64,000 bases of DNA from CAZYTX01 sp964650485 (GCA_964650485.1 CAZYTX010000016.1:1-64000); one strand, 5' to 3'; shown: positions 42,964 through 52,862, counted from the stretch's first letter. Numbers and translations: made by a program. Notes: generated by a model not told the origin, from the sequence alone.

Positions 42964-44997
42964 TCATTCAGCCCTCTGAGAGCACTCCGCGTCCCACCTC
43001 TCCGCCGGCGCGAACAGGACCGGGGCCCCGGTCTCGGCCAGGGTCGAGAGGAAGCACGAGTACTGGAAGCGGGTCTCGTGCCGCTGGAAGTTAATGTGGT
43101 GCCCGTCCTTCGGGGGCATCTTCTCGTACTGCACCGTGACCGCGGTCACCGGGCCCTTGGGCGAACTCCTGTTCAGGCTCACCGGGTACTCGAGGCGCCT
43201 GAGACCGGCGAGCTCGATCATCTCAAGGGTCCCGGGGACCCTCGCCGGTCCGATGAGGTCCAGCCCCATGCTCAATACGGAGGCGTTTTGGGTGGACGGG
43301 GGGAAGTAGTGGTCGTCGGTGCCGAATGACACCCACAGATGCTTTGCCGGCCTTCCGGGCAGCGGCCTCTTGTAGTAATGGGGCTCGAAGGCGAATGAGT
43401 CAGCGGGCGCCATGACCGCGGCCAGCATGTTCAGGAGCGGGTGGTAGCGGTCCAGCCCCAGCAGTCCCTCGCCCGTGCCCAGCCCTCGTTTCTTCAGGTA
43501 CTTCAGGTTGAACTGGTTGCCCTCGGCTATCTGCAGGGCCTTGAAAGGGCCGTGGCCCGAGTGGATCACGGCCTTGAGCTCGGTCTCCACCCCGGCCCAC
43601 GGGCCCAGGGTCTCGCTTCCCATGGACTGGCCCATGCCGAAGATCATGCCCGGGTCGAACCTGATCTTTTGCCCATTGCTGTCCGTGTCCGGGCACTTTT
43701 CCGGCTCGATCTCCACCCCTTGCAGGAAGCGGAGGAACAGGGCCTGCTCGATAGCCGACTGGAGCACGTTGTCGCGGTAGGCCCTTGGGTTTAATACGTT
43801 GTGGTACGTGGTCTTGGAGGCTGTGCCGCCCCGCTCGCGGTTCCGTAGCTGGGCCGCGCCCGCGGCCGCGATCGCCCTGCGGGCCAGCACCATTGCCGGG
43901 CCGGTGCCGGGGGGCGGGCCCTCCCCTTGCTCGGTGACCACGCCCCGGTCAACCACCTGGGTGGAGAGCCCCGATGTGCCGTGTATATAGATAAGTATTG
44001 GAAAGCCCTGCTCCGGCATCTTAGCTTTGGGCACGGTCAGGCAAAAGGGGGTGCGGTCAAACCACTGCACCACCGGCTTGCCGTCTTCGTCGAATGCGAT
44101 GTCGCCTCTCCCCTCCTTTCCCAGGAAGGGGTTCTCGCCTTGCTGGAACTGCGGCATCATGAATGCGCCCTGGAGCACGCAAAAGCCCTCATACTCCCGC
44201 GTCTTTTCAAGGGGGGTGTCGAGCTCGACCGGCTTTTGCACCGCGCCGTCGAAGAGCCTCATCATCCTGGCGGCGGGGTCCCCGGTGCGGAACACGGTGA
44301 GTGCGGACAGGTCCCCGGTTGCCACGCCCTGGCTTGAAAGCTCGAGAAGCACCGGGCCGTAAACCTCGAGCGCCTTTGCGCCCAGCTCGCCTTGCGGCGC
44401 CCTGCCCGATGCCAACTCTGCGAGCGCCGCGCTCCTTGCCAGCGGGGCCCCGTGCCTGTCTCCCAAAGAGCGCATCACACCCGCGGCGTACAGGGTGTCC
44501 TCCCGGAGCACGAAGCCCGGTACCGGCATGATAGCCAGCAGGTTGCCGGAGCGCACCAGCCAGGGCGGGCTGCGAGGATAAAACCGGGCCATGACCGGGA
44601 AGCGCCTGCCGAGCTCTTCCGAATCAGGGTCCACGTCCACCAGGAACAGCGGGTCGTCCCCTGCCATGACCTCCTTGGGGCCGGGAAGAGTATCCGGATT
44701 AATATCCCGGGTGAACCTGAAGTAGACGACCGGGGCGGTGCTGAACCCGTAGCCCTCATAAAAGTCCCTCTTGAGCCTCCTTACCATGGCGAGGCCCAGG
44801 GGGTCGGGGAAGTCGTCAACCTTGATCCCGCCGCCCTCGGTCCTGCGAAGCTCGGTGGGGAAGGGGAGGTCGAAGAAGCCGCCTTTCCCGGAGAGGTCGA
44901 ACACCCACGAGGTCTCGCCCTTTGCCGCGGGGAGTGTGGATGGCCCCGCTAGCAGTGATACGGAAAAGACTGCAAGAACTACTGTCCATGGTCTCAT
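42964..44997 (-). CDS. Exported alpha/beta-hydrolase-fold protein
   Basis: 677 residues from MRPWTVVLAV, with a signal peptide to about residue 24. The start at 44997 is taken because a GGAGGG site lies seven bases upstream; the longer reading to 45015 would place that site inside the coding region. The C-terminal half has an oxyanion-type YIHGTSG, the nucleophile elbow GQSMG near residue 465, and a late HH in KDGHHINF. The N-terminal half is an Ig/sandwich-like region. Similar large exported hydrolases occur in myxobacteria; the substrate is unknown. Confidence 0.75.
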   Translation of the reverse strand: MRPWTVVLAVFSVSLLAGPSTLPAAKGETSWVFDLSGKGGFFDLPFPTELRRTEGGGIKVDDFPDPLGLAMVRRLKRDFYEGYGFSTAPVVYFRFTRDINPDTLPGPKEVMAGDDPLFLVDVDPDSEELGRRFPVMARFYPRSPPWLVRSGNLLAIMPVPGFVLREDTLYAAGVMRSLGDRHGAPLARSAALAELASGRAPQGELGAKALEVYGPVLLELSSQGVATGDLSALTVFRTGDPAARMMRLFDGAVQKPVELDTPLEKTREYEGFCVLQGAFMMPQFQQGENPFLGKEGRGDIAFDEDGKPVVQWFDRTPFCLTVPKAKMPEQGFPILIYIHGTSGLSTQVVDRGVVTEQGEGPPPGTGPAMVLARRAIAAAGAAQLRNRERGGTASKTTYHNVLNPRAYRDNVLQSAIEQALFLRFLQGVEIEPEKCPDTDSNGQKIRFDPGMIFGMGQSMGSETLGPWAGVETELKAVIHSGHGPFKALQIAEGNQFNLKYLKKRGLGTGEGLLGLDRYHPLLNMLAAVMAPADSFAFEPHYYKRPLPGRPAKHLWVSFGTDDHYFPPSTQNASVLSMGLDLIGPARVPGTLEMIELAGLRRLEYPVSLNRSSPKGPVTAVTVQYEKMPPKDGHHINFQRHETRFQYSCFLSTLAETGAPVLFAPAERWDAECSQRAE

Positions 44998-45015
44998 GTA
45001 TTTTCCCTCCAACAC

Positions 45016-45122
45016 CTAACAATGCATCCCTTTCAAGCGCAAATCAAATTAGATGTCTTCAGGGGCCTTGACGACCAATAAGTTATAATGTTCAGAATAT
45101 GCAATTATAACCGAGGATATAA
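45016..45122. other. AT-rich intergenic stretch
   Basis: 107 bases between two leftward genes. Two TTATAA-containing strings suggest a minus-strand promoter for the hydrolase, but no -35 box with proper spacing was found. Confidence 0.35.
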
Positions 45123-46523
45123 TTACCCCTTATCTTTCCTGAGTTTGAATATTGTGAACCCGTCGGTGCCGGCAAGGTGCGGCCAGGTGCGGAGCACCTT
45201 GTGCTCGGCGAGCCCCTTCAAGCGCGTCCCCGTCCGGAAGCGCTCCCCCGGCGCCGGCTGCTCCAGGGAGAACTCCCCCGAGTGAAGCAGGGGCGCGACC
45301 GCCCCCTCGTTCTCCTCCCTGGTCAGGGTGCAGGTCGAGTACACCAGCACGCCGCCCGGCTTCAAGGCTTTTGACATTTCCGTCAGTATGGCGCGCTGTA
45401 GCCTGGCCCGCTCCTTTGCCTCGCCCGGCCTTCGCCTCCACTTGATCTCCGGCTTCCTGCGTATGGCGCCCAGGCCGGTGCAGGGAGCGTCCACCAGCAC
45501 CCGGTCGAACTTGATTCCCCTGAACCTCTCGGGCAGCGCGGCCCACTCCTCCACGGCCACGGAGGCGTCGGCCTCCACCCTGGTCACGTTTTTTATGCCC
45601 AGCCGCTGCGCCTCCGCGGACATGCGTTTGAGTCTTTCCTTGTGCACGTCCGCGGCAATCACCCTGCCTCTTCCCTCCATAAGCTGCATGATCTCGAAGC
45701 TCTTGGTGCCGGGCGCAGCGCACGCGTCCAGGATTGTCTCCCCGGGTCTCGGGTCCAGGACCATGGGCGCCAACTGGCTGGCCTGGTCCTGCACCGCGAA
45801 CAGCCCCTGCTCGAAGCCCGGGACTCGGGGAGCAGGCATTGGCTCCGGGAGTATGACAGAAAGGGGCGAGATCTCACCCGGCCGGGCGTCCAGGCCTTCA
45901 TTGGCCAGGGTGCGAATAAGGACATCGCGGCCGGTGCGCAGCGTGTTCACGCGCAGGGTGAGCCCCGGTCTCCTGTTGTTCGCCCGCAAAAGCTCGCGGG
46001 TCGCTTCCAGCCCGATCTGTCCGGCCCACTCCTCCACCATCCAGCCCGGGTGGGAGAGCTCGATGCACAGCCGCTCCACCGGGTCTTCGATCCCGTCCGG
46101 TTTTTCGAGCCTGTCTTTTTTGTCGGCCAATGAGCGGAGCACCGCGTTCACGAACCCCCTTGCCTGGGCTGGGGCCAGGGACACGCTCTCGTTCACCGCG
46201 GCCCTTGCCGGTATGCGGTCGAGCATGAGTAGCTGGTACGCCCCCATCCTCAGCGCTATCCTCGCCCTCCTCTCCACCTTGTGCAACGGCCTGTCCGCGA
46301 CCTGGCCGAGAAAAAAGTCAATGAGCAGAAGCCACCTCAAAACGCCATAGGTGAGCTCGGTTGCAAGGGCCCTTTCTTTCTGGTCCAGGCCGTGCTTTTG
46401 GAAGAGGCCCTCCAGGGCAAGCCCGGCAAAGGCGTCTTTGACCTCCACCCGCCACAATGCCTTGGCCGCGACATTGCGGCCGGTAGGTCTCCGCGGCTTT
46501 ACTCTCTTATGGCCCGCCATCAA
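45123..46523 (-). CDS. rsmB: 16S rRNA m5C967 methyltransferase RsmB
   Basis: 466 residues. An N-terminal NusB-like helical domain (about 15-150, AAKALWRVEVKDAFAGLAL) precedes a SAM-dependent m5C methyltransferase domain. SAM loop DACAAPGTKSFEIMQ; catalytic motifs DAPCTGLGAIRRKPE and the nucleophile region VYSTCTLTREENE. The NusB domain separates it from RsmF and other m5C enzymes. Divergent from the radical SAM operon. Confidence 0.93.
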   Translation of the reverse strand: MMAGHKRVKPRRPTGRNVAAKALWRVEVKDAFAGLALEGLFQKHGLDQKERALATELTYGVLRWLLLIDFFLGQVADRPLHKVERRARIALRMGAYQLLMLDRIPARAAVNESVSLAPAQARGFVNAVLRSLADKKDRLEKPDGIEDPVERLCIELSHPGWMVEEWAGQIGLEATRELLRANNRRPGLTLRVNTLRTGRDVLIRTLANEGLDARPGEISPLSVILPEPMPAPRVPGFEQGLFAVQDQASQLAPMVLDPRPGETILDACAAPGTKSFEIMQLMEGRGRVIAADVHKERLKRMSAEAQRLGIKNVTRVEADASVAVEEWAALPERFRGIKFDRVLVDAPCTGLGAIRRKPEIKWRRRPGEAKERARLQRAILTEMSKALKPGGVLVYSTCTLTREENEGAVAPLLHSGEFSLEQPAPGERFRTGTRLKGLAEHKVLRTWPHLAGTDGFTIFKLRKDKG

Positions 46524-46677
46524 AGCTCCTCCCGCAATATGTTACAGGCGCGGCCCGGTTATTACCACCTTGTTTCAGGTTACAAGAGCATTACTCTCGG
46601 CTTTACAAAGCCTTTCCTTGCTTGGACCACTGTTTATGTATCTACAGACTTTGTTCGCCTGTGTTAATATTTAGAGC

Positions 46678-48384
46678 ATGAACAAGGCCGCTGAAAGCAG
46701 GACTCCCCCTGAGACCGGCGCTATTAAAAAGTCCCACCAGGGCAGGATACCCGCGGCCCTGGTCTTTCCCAACACCTATCGGGTGGCCATGGGCAGCCTC
46801 GGCTTCCACCAGCTCTACCACCTTTTGAACGCCTATCCTGACATCGTATGCGAGCGGGTGGTGCAGGACTTTCAAGGCTCCATCGAGTCTGGCCTGCAGC
46901 TCCCGGAGTTCGAGATCATCTGCATCTCCATCTCATACGAGTCCGACCTTGCGAACCTCGCACGCATGCTCCTTTGCGCAGGTGTCCCCCTGGACCCGGC
47001 AAAGAGGGAAGCCGAGAACGCGCCACTGACGGTCGCCGGCGGGGTGCTGTGCTTTATGAACCCGGAGCCCCTGGCCCCCTTCGCGGACCTGGTGGCAGTG
47101 GGCGAGGCCGAGGCCGTCCTGCCCGGGCTGGTGTCCGCGTACCGCGAGCGCCGGGGCGCCCCCAGGAAGGAGCTGCTGGAGGCCGCGGCCCGGGTCCCCG
47201 GCGTTTACGCGCCCTCTTTATACAAGGTGGAATACAAGGCTGACGGGACCATCGAGAGCAGGGCCCCGCTCTCGGATGCCGCGCCCGAGATTATAAAGAG
47301 GGCCGTGTCCCGCTCGCACCAGCCGGCCCGCACCCGGGTGTTCACGGGAAAAGCCGAGTTCTCGGGACTGGGCCTTGTCGAGCTCTCCCGCGGGTGCGTG
47401 CACGGGTGCAGGTTCTGCGCCGCGGCCTTTGTGTTCCGGCCGCCCAGGTGGACCTCGCCCGCGCGCCTTGACCGTGCCCTCATCGAGTGCCGGGCGCACA
47501 GGGACCGCGCCGGCCTTGTATCCGCCTCCCCCACCGACCACCCGGAATTCGACGCGATAAGAAAACGGGTGCGCGAGCTTGGCATGTCACACTCGGTGTC
47601 CAGCCTTCGCCTGGACCAGATCACGCCCGAGCTGCTAGAGGACATGAAGGAATGCGGCCACCGCACCCTGACCGTGGCCCCGGAGGCCGCCACCGAGCGG
47701 CTGCGCAGGGTGATAAACAAGCCTTTCCCGGACGGCTCAATACTAAAGAGCATGGAGACGGTCGGGGCCTCGGGAATAAAGAGGGTCAAGCTCTACCTCC
47801 AGGTGGGGCTTCCCACCGAGACTGATGAGGACGCGCAGGCCCTGCCCTCGTTCGTCTCCATGATAAAGAAGGCCCTCTCGAGGGGCGCGGGCAAAAGGGG
47901 CTGGGCCACCGCAATGTCGGTGTCCGTGAACCCCTTTGTGCCAAAGCCTTGCACCCCCTTCCAGTGGCACCCCATGGAGGACGGGAAATCTCTGAGGTAT
48001 AAGCTGGATTTTTTAAAGCGCGAGCTCAGGAAGCTGGGCGGGGTGGCCGTGTCCGGGACCTCGGCCAGGGAGGCCCTGGCCCAGGGGCTGATCTCCCGGG
48101 GTGACCGCAGGACCGGCCGGGCACTGGCCCTGGCGGCGGGGTCGGGAAAATCACTCTCCCGTATCTTGAAAGAGTACGATCAGTTCCCTCCGCCCGAATG
48201 GTACGCGCACCGGCAGAGGGAGTATGGCGAGTCCCTGCCGTGGGACCTCTTATATCACGGGGTGTCAAAGGGGCTTTTGTGGAGCGAGTACCAGGCGGCC
48301 TTTAAAGCAAAGACCTCGCCCCCGTGCAGGCCCGGCAGGTGCAGCTTGTGCGAGGCATGCAAACCGGCGTACATTGACCATTAG
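46678..48384 (+). CDS. Radical SAM protein with B12-binding-like N-terminus
   Basis: 568 residues. The N-terminal part (LVFPNTYRVAMGSLGFHQLYHLLN) resembles the cobalamin-binding-type domain of MiaB-like and TIGR03960-like proteins. The radical SAM cluster is CVHGCRFC near residue 243, in LSRGCVHGCRFCAAAF. The C-terminus adds a cysteine group CRPGRCSLCEAC that could hold a second metal site. The start has no clear Shine-Dalgarno sequence. It leads an apparent operon with the two FeS proteins downstream. Reaction unknown. Confidence 0.82.
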   Translation: MNKAAESRTPPETGAIKKSHQGRIPAALVFPNTYRVAMGSLGFHQLYHLLNAYPDIVCERVVQDFQGSIESGLQLPEFEIICISISYESDLANLARMLLCAGVPLDPAKREAENAPLTVAGGVLCFMNPEPLAPFADLVAVGEAEAVLPGLVSAYRERRGAPRKELLEAAARVPGVYAPSLYKVEYKADGTIESRAPLSDAAPEIIKRAVSRSHQPARTRVFTGKAEFSGLGLVELSRGCVHGCRFCAAAFVFRPPRWTSPARLDRALIECRAHRDRAGLVSASPTDHPEFDAIRKRVRELGMSHSVSSLRLDQITPELLEDMKECGHRTLTVAPEAATERLRRVINKPFPDGSILKSMETVGASGIKRVKLYLQVGLPTETDEDAQALPSFVSMIKKALSRGAGKRGWATAMSVSVNPFVPKPCTPFQWHPMEDGKSLRYKLDFLKRELRKLGGVAVSGTSAREALAQGLISRGDRRTGRALALAAGSGKSLSRILKEYDQFPPPEWYAHRQREYGESLPWDLLYHGVSKGLLWSEYQAAFKAKTSPPCRPGRCSLCEACKPAYIDH

Positions 48385-48454
48385 TTGGCGCCTTTGCAAC
48401 GGGCAGCCATGCTCTGATATTCTTTTTTCACACCTTTATTCAGGGAGAATCGTC

Positions 48455-49714
48455 ATGTCCCAGGAAGAATCCGGTAAAGCGGAATCCAGGTCCAGGCGGG
48501 TGATCGAGGTCAAGGACGGGGTGATAGGCCCTGCTCCTCCCCGGCAGAGGACCGCTGTTGCAAAGACCCCGGGCGACTACCCGGGCGTTAAAGAGGCTTA
48601 CATCGAGATCGCAAAGTCACTGTCAAGCCCCCTGCTCTTCGGCCCGCCGCTGTGCGATGAGCTCATGGAGCTGGTCCTGCACATGTTCACCGATGAGGAA
48701 GCGGATCTGGTCCAGCACTTGAAGCCGCTATCTGCAAAGAACGTTCAGCAACTGGCGGATGCTTCCCGCCGGCCGGTCGAGGAAGTGCGGGCGGTGATGG
48801 ACTCCCTTGCCCATGAAAAGCGGGTGGTGCTGAGCAGGAAAAAAGACGGCGACAAGCGCTACATGCTGCTGCCGGTGGCGCCCGGCACCTTTGAGCACGT
48901 GCTTATCAGGACCTCGATGGACACGCTCACCGAGTGGCACCGCCGCTTTACAGAGCTTTTCGAGGCCCTTTTCGAGACGGCCTACCTGGCCGACTACGCG
49001 GCACACCCCTCGGCCCTGGTGCGCTACGTGCCTGTTGACCGCTCCATATCCGTGCACCCCATGGCCCTTCCATCGGACAAGCTACCGGAGATACTTGACA
49101 GGTACGACTCCTTCGGGATGGGGCTCTGCCAGTGCCGCATGACCGAGCAGATAGTGGGCAGGGGCTGCGACAAGCCCATGCTGAACTGCACGGTGATGGG
49201 GGAGATAGCCGACGACATGATCGCACGGGACATGCTGAAGCGGGTATCGAGGAATGACGTGCTGGAGATCAAGAGGGAGGCCGAGGAGCACGGCCTGGTT
49301 ACCTGGATGATAAACGAGGAGTCCGGTAACTGGTCCTCGTGCTCCTGCTCCTGCTGCGGGTGCTGCTGCCACATGCTGAGGACCGTGAACGAGCTGAACG
49401 CGCCAGGCTGGATCGCGCCGCCCCACTTCATGCCCGCGATTGACCCGAGAAGGTGCACCTATTGCGGGAAGTGCGCCCGGGCCTGCCCAATGGGGGCCCT
49501 GGTGGTGGACACCCGGGCGAAGACCATCGAGCACCTGTCCGAGAGGTGCATAGGCTGCGGCCTGTGCGCGGTGGCCTGCGACAAGGAGCAGGCAGTGCGG
49601 ATGGAGCCCAGGGAGAGTTTCCGCGAGCCTCCAAAGGGGTGGTTCTCTCTCCTGGCCCGGACCGTGCCCATACAGCTTTACAACGCCTTTTCAGTGTGGA
49701 TGAAGAGGAAGTAA
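48455..49714 (+). CDS. 2[4Fe-4S] ferredoxin-domain protein with a CSCSCCGCCC motif
   Basis: 419 residues from MSQEESGKAE. Residues about 80-150 look like a winged-helix domain (NVQQLADASRRPVEEVRAVMDSL). The middle region has DSFGMGLCQCRMTEQ and other Cys. Near residue 294 is the run SCSCSCCGCCCHML. A standard 2[4Fe-4S] ferredoxin domain follows (CTYCGKCARACPMGA and CIGCGLCAVAC). The C-terminus is amphipathic. Proteins of this layout are seen in anaerobes without assigned function. Coupled by TAATG to the next gene. Confidence 0.8.
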   Translation: MSQEESGKAESRSRRVIEVKDGVIGPAPPRQRTAVAKTPGDYPGVKEAYIEIAKSLSSPLLFGPPLCDELMELVLHMFTDEEADLVQHLKPLSAKNVQQLADASRRPVEEVRAVMDSLAHEKRVVLSRKKDGDKRYMLLPVAPGTFEHVLIRTSMDTLTEWHRRFTELFEALFETAYLADYAAHPSALVRYVPVDRSISVHPMALPSDKLPEILDRYDSFGMGLCQCRMTEQIVGRGCDKPMLNCTVMGEIADDMIARDMLKRVSRNDVLEIKREAEEHGLVTWMINEESGNWSSCSCSCCGCCCHMLRTVNELNAPGWIAPPHFMPAIDPRRCTYCGKCARACPMGALVVDTRAKTIEHLSERCIGCGLCAVACDKEQAVRMEPRESFREPPKGWFSLLARTVPIQLYNAFSVWMKRK

Positions 49715-50331
49715 TGGCCCTGGACGCGGACGTATACCTTGACAGGATCAAGTTCGAAAAGTACTGCCGGGGGGAGACCTGCGACCTCTGCAGGGTCGCT
49801 ACTTTCTCCGAGCTGGTGCAAAGGCTGGAGAGCGGCGGGGTCAAGAACGGTCCCTGCCCGCACTGGCCGGAATGGAAGGTGAAGGCTTTCCAGCAGGCTG
49901 CACAGGCCGGTCTTGCCATGCCCGCGGTGCCCAGCCTGGACGTGCCCAGGCCCGCGGCCCCGGGAGCGCTGGAGCTGAACTTGCCTGAGCAGGACTCTCC
50001 TGTGCTGGTGACCGGGAACTCGGAGCTTACACAGGCGGTGGTGCTGGCCGTGCTCTCGACCACGCTCACCCCATTGAGGCTGGTCTCGGTGGACACCATG
50101 GGCCACACCGTGGACATGGCAATGGTGTTCAAAGAAATGAAGCCGGAAAAGATAAGAGACGCGCTCGCTCCGATGCTCCTGGATTCCGCCCTGCCCAGGG
50201 TGATCCTGCCGGGCCTGGCCGCAACAATAGCGCCCGCGCTGGAAGAGCTGCTGGAAAGGGAGGTCGAGACCGGGCCGGTATGCGCGGCCGAGCTGCCGCT
50301 TTATATGGGAGAAGAATGGATACCAGCGTGA
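49714..50331 (+). CDS. Small acetyl-CoA synthase gamma-like FeS protein
   Basis: 205 residues. The N-terminus has a cysteine set YCRGETCDLC with a later CP (TFSELVQRLESGGVKNGPCP), resembling the PF04060 FeS domain of the corrinoid protein large subunit (AcsC/CdhE). The C-terminal part aligns by eye with the AcsC/CdhE C-terminal domain: SPVLVTGNSELT, SVDTMGHTV, RVILPGLAATIAPALEEL, and a GPxxAxxLP end. The methyltransferase-like TIM barrel between them is absent. No other acs/cdh gene is in the window. Homology is inferred from motifs only. Confidence 0.68.
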   Translation: MALDADVYLDRIKFEKYCRGETCDLCRVATFSELVQRLESGGVKNGPCPHWPEWKVKAFQQAAQAGLAMPAVPSLDVPRPAAPGALELNLPEQDSPVLVTGNSELTQAVVLAVLSTTLTPLRLVSVDTMGHTVDMAMVFKEMKPEKIRDALAPMLLDSALPRVILPGLAATIAPALEELLEREVETGPVCAAELPLYMGEEWIPA

Positions 50332-50375
50332 TGAAATGCGGGCACATCTAAAAAAGCCCAAGTCAAGACAGGAAG

Positions 50376-52328
50376 ATGAAAATGAAAAACAAAGCCTTGA
50401 TCGCTGCAGCGCTGGCCCTGGTTTTTGCAGCCGGAGTTTCAGCCCGGACCGTGCTTTTCCCCGAGCCCTTGAGCCAAAGGATCGCGAGCTATGACATGGA
50501 GGTCGAGCTGGACACTGACGAACGGCTGATCAGCGGGCATGAGACCCTGACCTGGCTGAATACATCGGATGACAGGGTCCGCGAGCTGTGGTTCCACCTC
50601 TACCAGAACGCATTCAGGAACAACAGGTCGAGCTTCATAAAGGAGGCCGGCGAGGATGCTGCGAAGAAGCTCAAGAAGAGAGACGGGTGGGGCTATTGCG
50701 AGGTGGAAAGGATTTCCATGGCCAATGGAACTGACCTCACGGACAGCATGGAGTACGTGCACCCGGACGACGATAACGAGGACGACAAGACGGTGATCCA
50801 GGTAACCCTGTCCGAGCCTGTGCTTCCGGGCGATACCATAAAGCTCGACGTCCGCTTCCGCACCAGGCTCCCGGAGCCGCCGGTTGCGCGCTCTGGCGCG
50901 AAAAAGGAGTACTTCTTCGCGGCCCAGTGGTTCCCCAAGATCGGGGTGTACGAGGAGGGGGAGTGGAACTGCCACCAGTACCACCACGCCTCCGAGTTCT
51001 ACGCCGACTTCGGGGTGTATAACGTCAGCATCACCGTGCCAAAGGATAACGTGGTGGGGGCCACCGGGGTGGAGGTCGAGGTCAAAGATAATGAAGACGG
51101 CACGGCCACCCACGTCTACCATGCCGAGGACGTGCACGACTTTGTGTGGACGACCTCCCCGCGGTTCATGGAGTTCACCGGCAAAGAGGACGACGTGGAC
51201 ATACGGGTGCTCATGCAGCCCTGGCACAGGGGCCAGGGGGAGCGGCACCTGGAGGCGGCCAGGCTCGCGGTCAGGTACTTCCAGGACTGGTACGGGGACT
51301 ACCCCTTTCCGAACCTCACCGTGGTGGACCCCCGCCGCGGGGCCAGGGCCACCGGGGGCATGGAGTACCCCACACTCATCACCGCGGGCACATTTTTGGG
51401 AATACCAAAAGGGGTGCGCACAGTGGAGATGGTCATCATCCACGAGTTCGGCCACAACTTCTGGTACCACATGGTGGCGTCCAACGAGTTCGAGGAGGCC
51501 TGGCTGGACGAGGGTATAAACACCTACTCGGAGATACGCATAGTTGAAGACATCTACGGGAAAGGGAGCCTGCTTGACCTGCCCGGTCTCAAGGTGGAGG
51601 ACAGGACCATGCGCAGGTTCAGCTATTCAATGGCGCCCGACTACGACCCGGTGGTAAAGAACGCCTGGGATTATTACTCCAGGACGACCTACGGTGCCAT
51701 GGTATACTCCAAGGCCGCGCTCATGCTCGTCACCCTGGAGAACCATCTCGGGGGCGAGGTCATGCAACAGATAATGCGTACATACTTTGAAGAGTACAGG
51801 TTCAGGCACCCGCACACCCGGGACTTCATCGAGGTGGCGGAGCGGGTCTCGGGCCGGGACCTGGACTGGTTCTTCTCCCAGGCCCTGTACTCGAACGCGG
51901 TGCTGGACTACTGCGTATCCTGCATCGAGAGCAAGGAGAAGCCGGATGGCAAGGGGTACGACTACACACTTTCAATTGATGGAGAGGAGCGCGGAGAAAA
52001 GAGCGTGGATGGAAACAAGGAAGTGAAGTTGTATCAAAGCAAGGTCAAGGTGAGGAGGCTGGGCGGGTTCCGGTTCCCAATGGAGATCGAGATGACCTTC
52101 GAGGACGGTGAAACCGTAAGGGAGAGCTGGGACGGAAAGGCCCCGTGGAGAGAGTTTGAGTACGTGCGGGAGGAGAAGCTTGTAAAAGCCGAGGTGGACC
52201 CGGACGAAAAAGTGGCCCTGGACGTTAACTTCAAGAACAACCAGAAGACCTTGAAAGAGCAGAAGCTCGAGGACATGAAAAAGGGCGGCACACTCTCAAT
52301 GATAAAGTTCATGCTCGACCCGCATTGA
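50376..52328 (+). CDS. M1-family zinc metallopeptidase, exported
   Basis: 650 residues with signal peptide MKMKNKALIAAALALVFAAG. Zinc motif HEFGH near residue 355, then the third ligand Glu in EAWLDEG 18-20 residues on. The substrate loop GGMEYPT replaces the classic GAMEN. A tyrosine in the region YYSRTTYGAMVYSKAAL fits the catalytic Tyr of M1 enzymes. Likely a periplasmic aminopeptidase. Independent of the FeS operon or its last gene (45-base gap). Confidence 0.9.
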   Translation: MKMKNKALIAAALALVFAAGVSARTVLFPEPLSQRIASYDMEVELDTDERLISGHETLTWLNTSDDRVRELWFHLYQNAFRNNRSSFIKEAGEDAAKKLKKRDGWGYCEVERISMANGTDLTDSMEYVHPDDDNEDDKTVIQVTLSEPVLPGDTIKLDVRFRTRLPEPPVARSGAKKEYFFAAQWFPKIGVYEEGEWNCHQYHHASEFYADFGVYNVSITVPKDNVVGATGVEVEVKDNEDGTATHVYHAEDVHDFVWTTSPRFMEFTGKEDDVDIRVLMQPWHRGQGERHLEAARLAVRYFQDWYGDYPFPNLTVVDPRRGARATGGMEYPTLITAGTFLGIPKGVRTVEMVIIHEFGHNFWYHMVASNEFEEAWLDEGINTYSEIRIVEDIYGKGSLLDLPGLKVEDRTMRRFSYSMAPDYDPVVKNAWDYYSRTTYGAMVYSKAALMLVTLENHLGGEVMQQIMRTYFEEYRFRHPHTRDFIEVAERVSGRDLDWFFSQALYSNAVLDYCVSCIESKEKPDGKGYDYTLSIDGEERGEKSVDGNKEVKLYQSKVKVRRLGGFRFPMEIEMTFEDGETVRESWDGKAPWREFEYVREEKLVKAEVDPDEKVALDVNFKNNQKTLKEQKLEDMKKGGTLSMIKFMLDPH

Positions 52329-52333
52329 GTATG

Positions 52334-52831
52334 TCAAGCAAAAGGCTTCTTCTTGTTCCCCCTCTCCAGGATGGACTCGATTACCCCGCTGCTTGACCTG
52401 CCCTCGGTCAGGGGCACGCGCACCACCCTGCCCCCGAGCTCTTTTACAACATCGGCGCCGATGATCTCGTCCTCCCCCCAGTCGGCGCCTTTTACCAGCA
52501 CGTCGGGCACAAGCCTCTTTATAAGCTCCAGCGGGTCGTCCTTCTCGAATATCACCACCACGTCCACCGCGGAGAGGCCGGCCAGCACCGCGGCCCGGTC
52601 GTCCTCGGGAAGCACCGGCCTGCCCTCGCCCTTGATCCTTCTCACCGAGGCGTCGCTGTTAAGGCCCACCACGAGCAGGTCCGCGCTCTCCCCGGCCCGC
52701 TCCAGGTAGTCCACGTGGCCGGCGTGCACCAGGTCAAAGCAGCCGTTTGTAAAGGCCACCCTCTTCCCCTCTGCCCGGGCCTGCTCCCTGATCTTTGCGG
52801 CCTGCTCAAGGGTCTTAATCTTGTCCCTCAT
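52334..52831 (-). CDS. rfaE2: D-glycero-beta-D-manno-heptose 1-phosphate adenylyltransferase
   Basis: 165 residues, the stand-alone nucleotidyltransferase half of HldE/RfaE. Signature FTNGCFDLVHAGHVDYLERA (HxGH motif) near residue 28 and GRSSSGVIE near the C-terminus; LVKGADWGEDEIIGAD is also typical. It activates heptose for LPS inner core synthesis. The kinase half is not in this window. Confidence 0.92.
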   Translation of the reverse strand: MRDKIKTLEQAAKIREQARAEGKRVAFTNGCFDLVHAGHVDYLERAGESADLLVVGLNSDASVRRIKGEGRPVLPEDDRAAVLAGLSAVDVVVIFEKDDPLELIKRLVPDVLVKGADWGEDEIIGADVVKELGGRVVRVPLTEGRSSSGVIESILERGNKKKPFA

Positions 52832-52862
52832 TCGCCTCTCCAGGTCGGCTTACACCGTCGGC

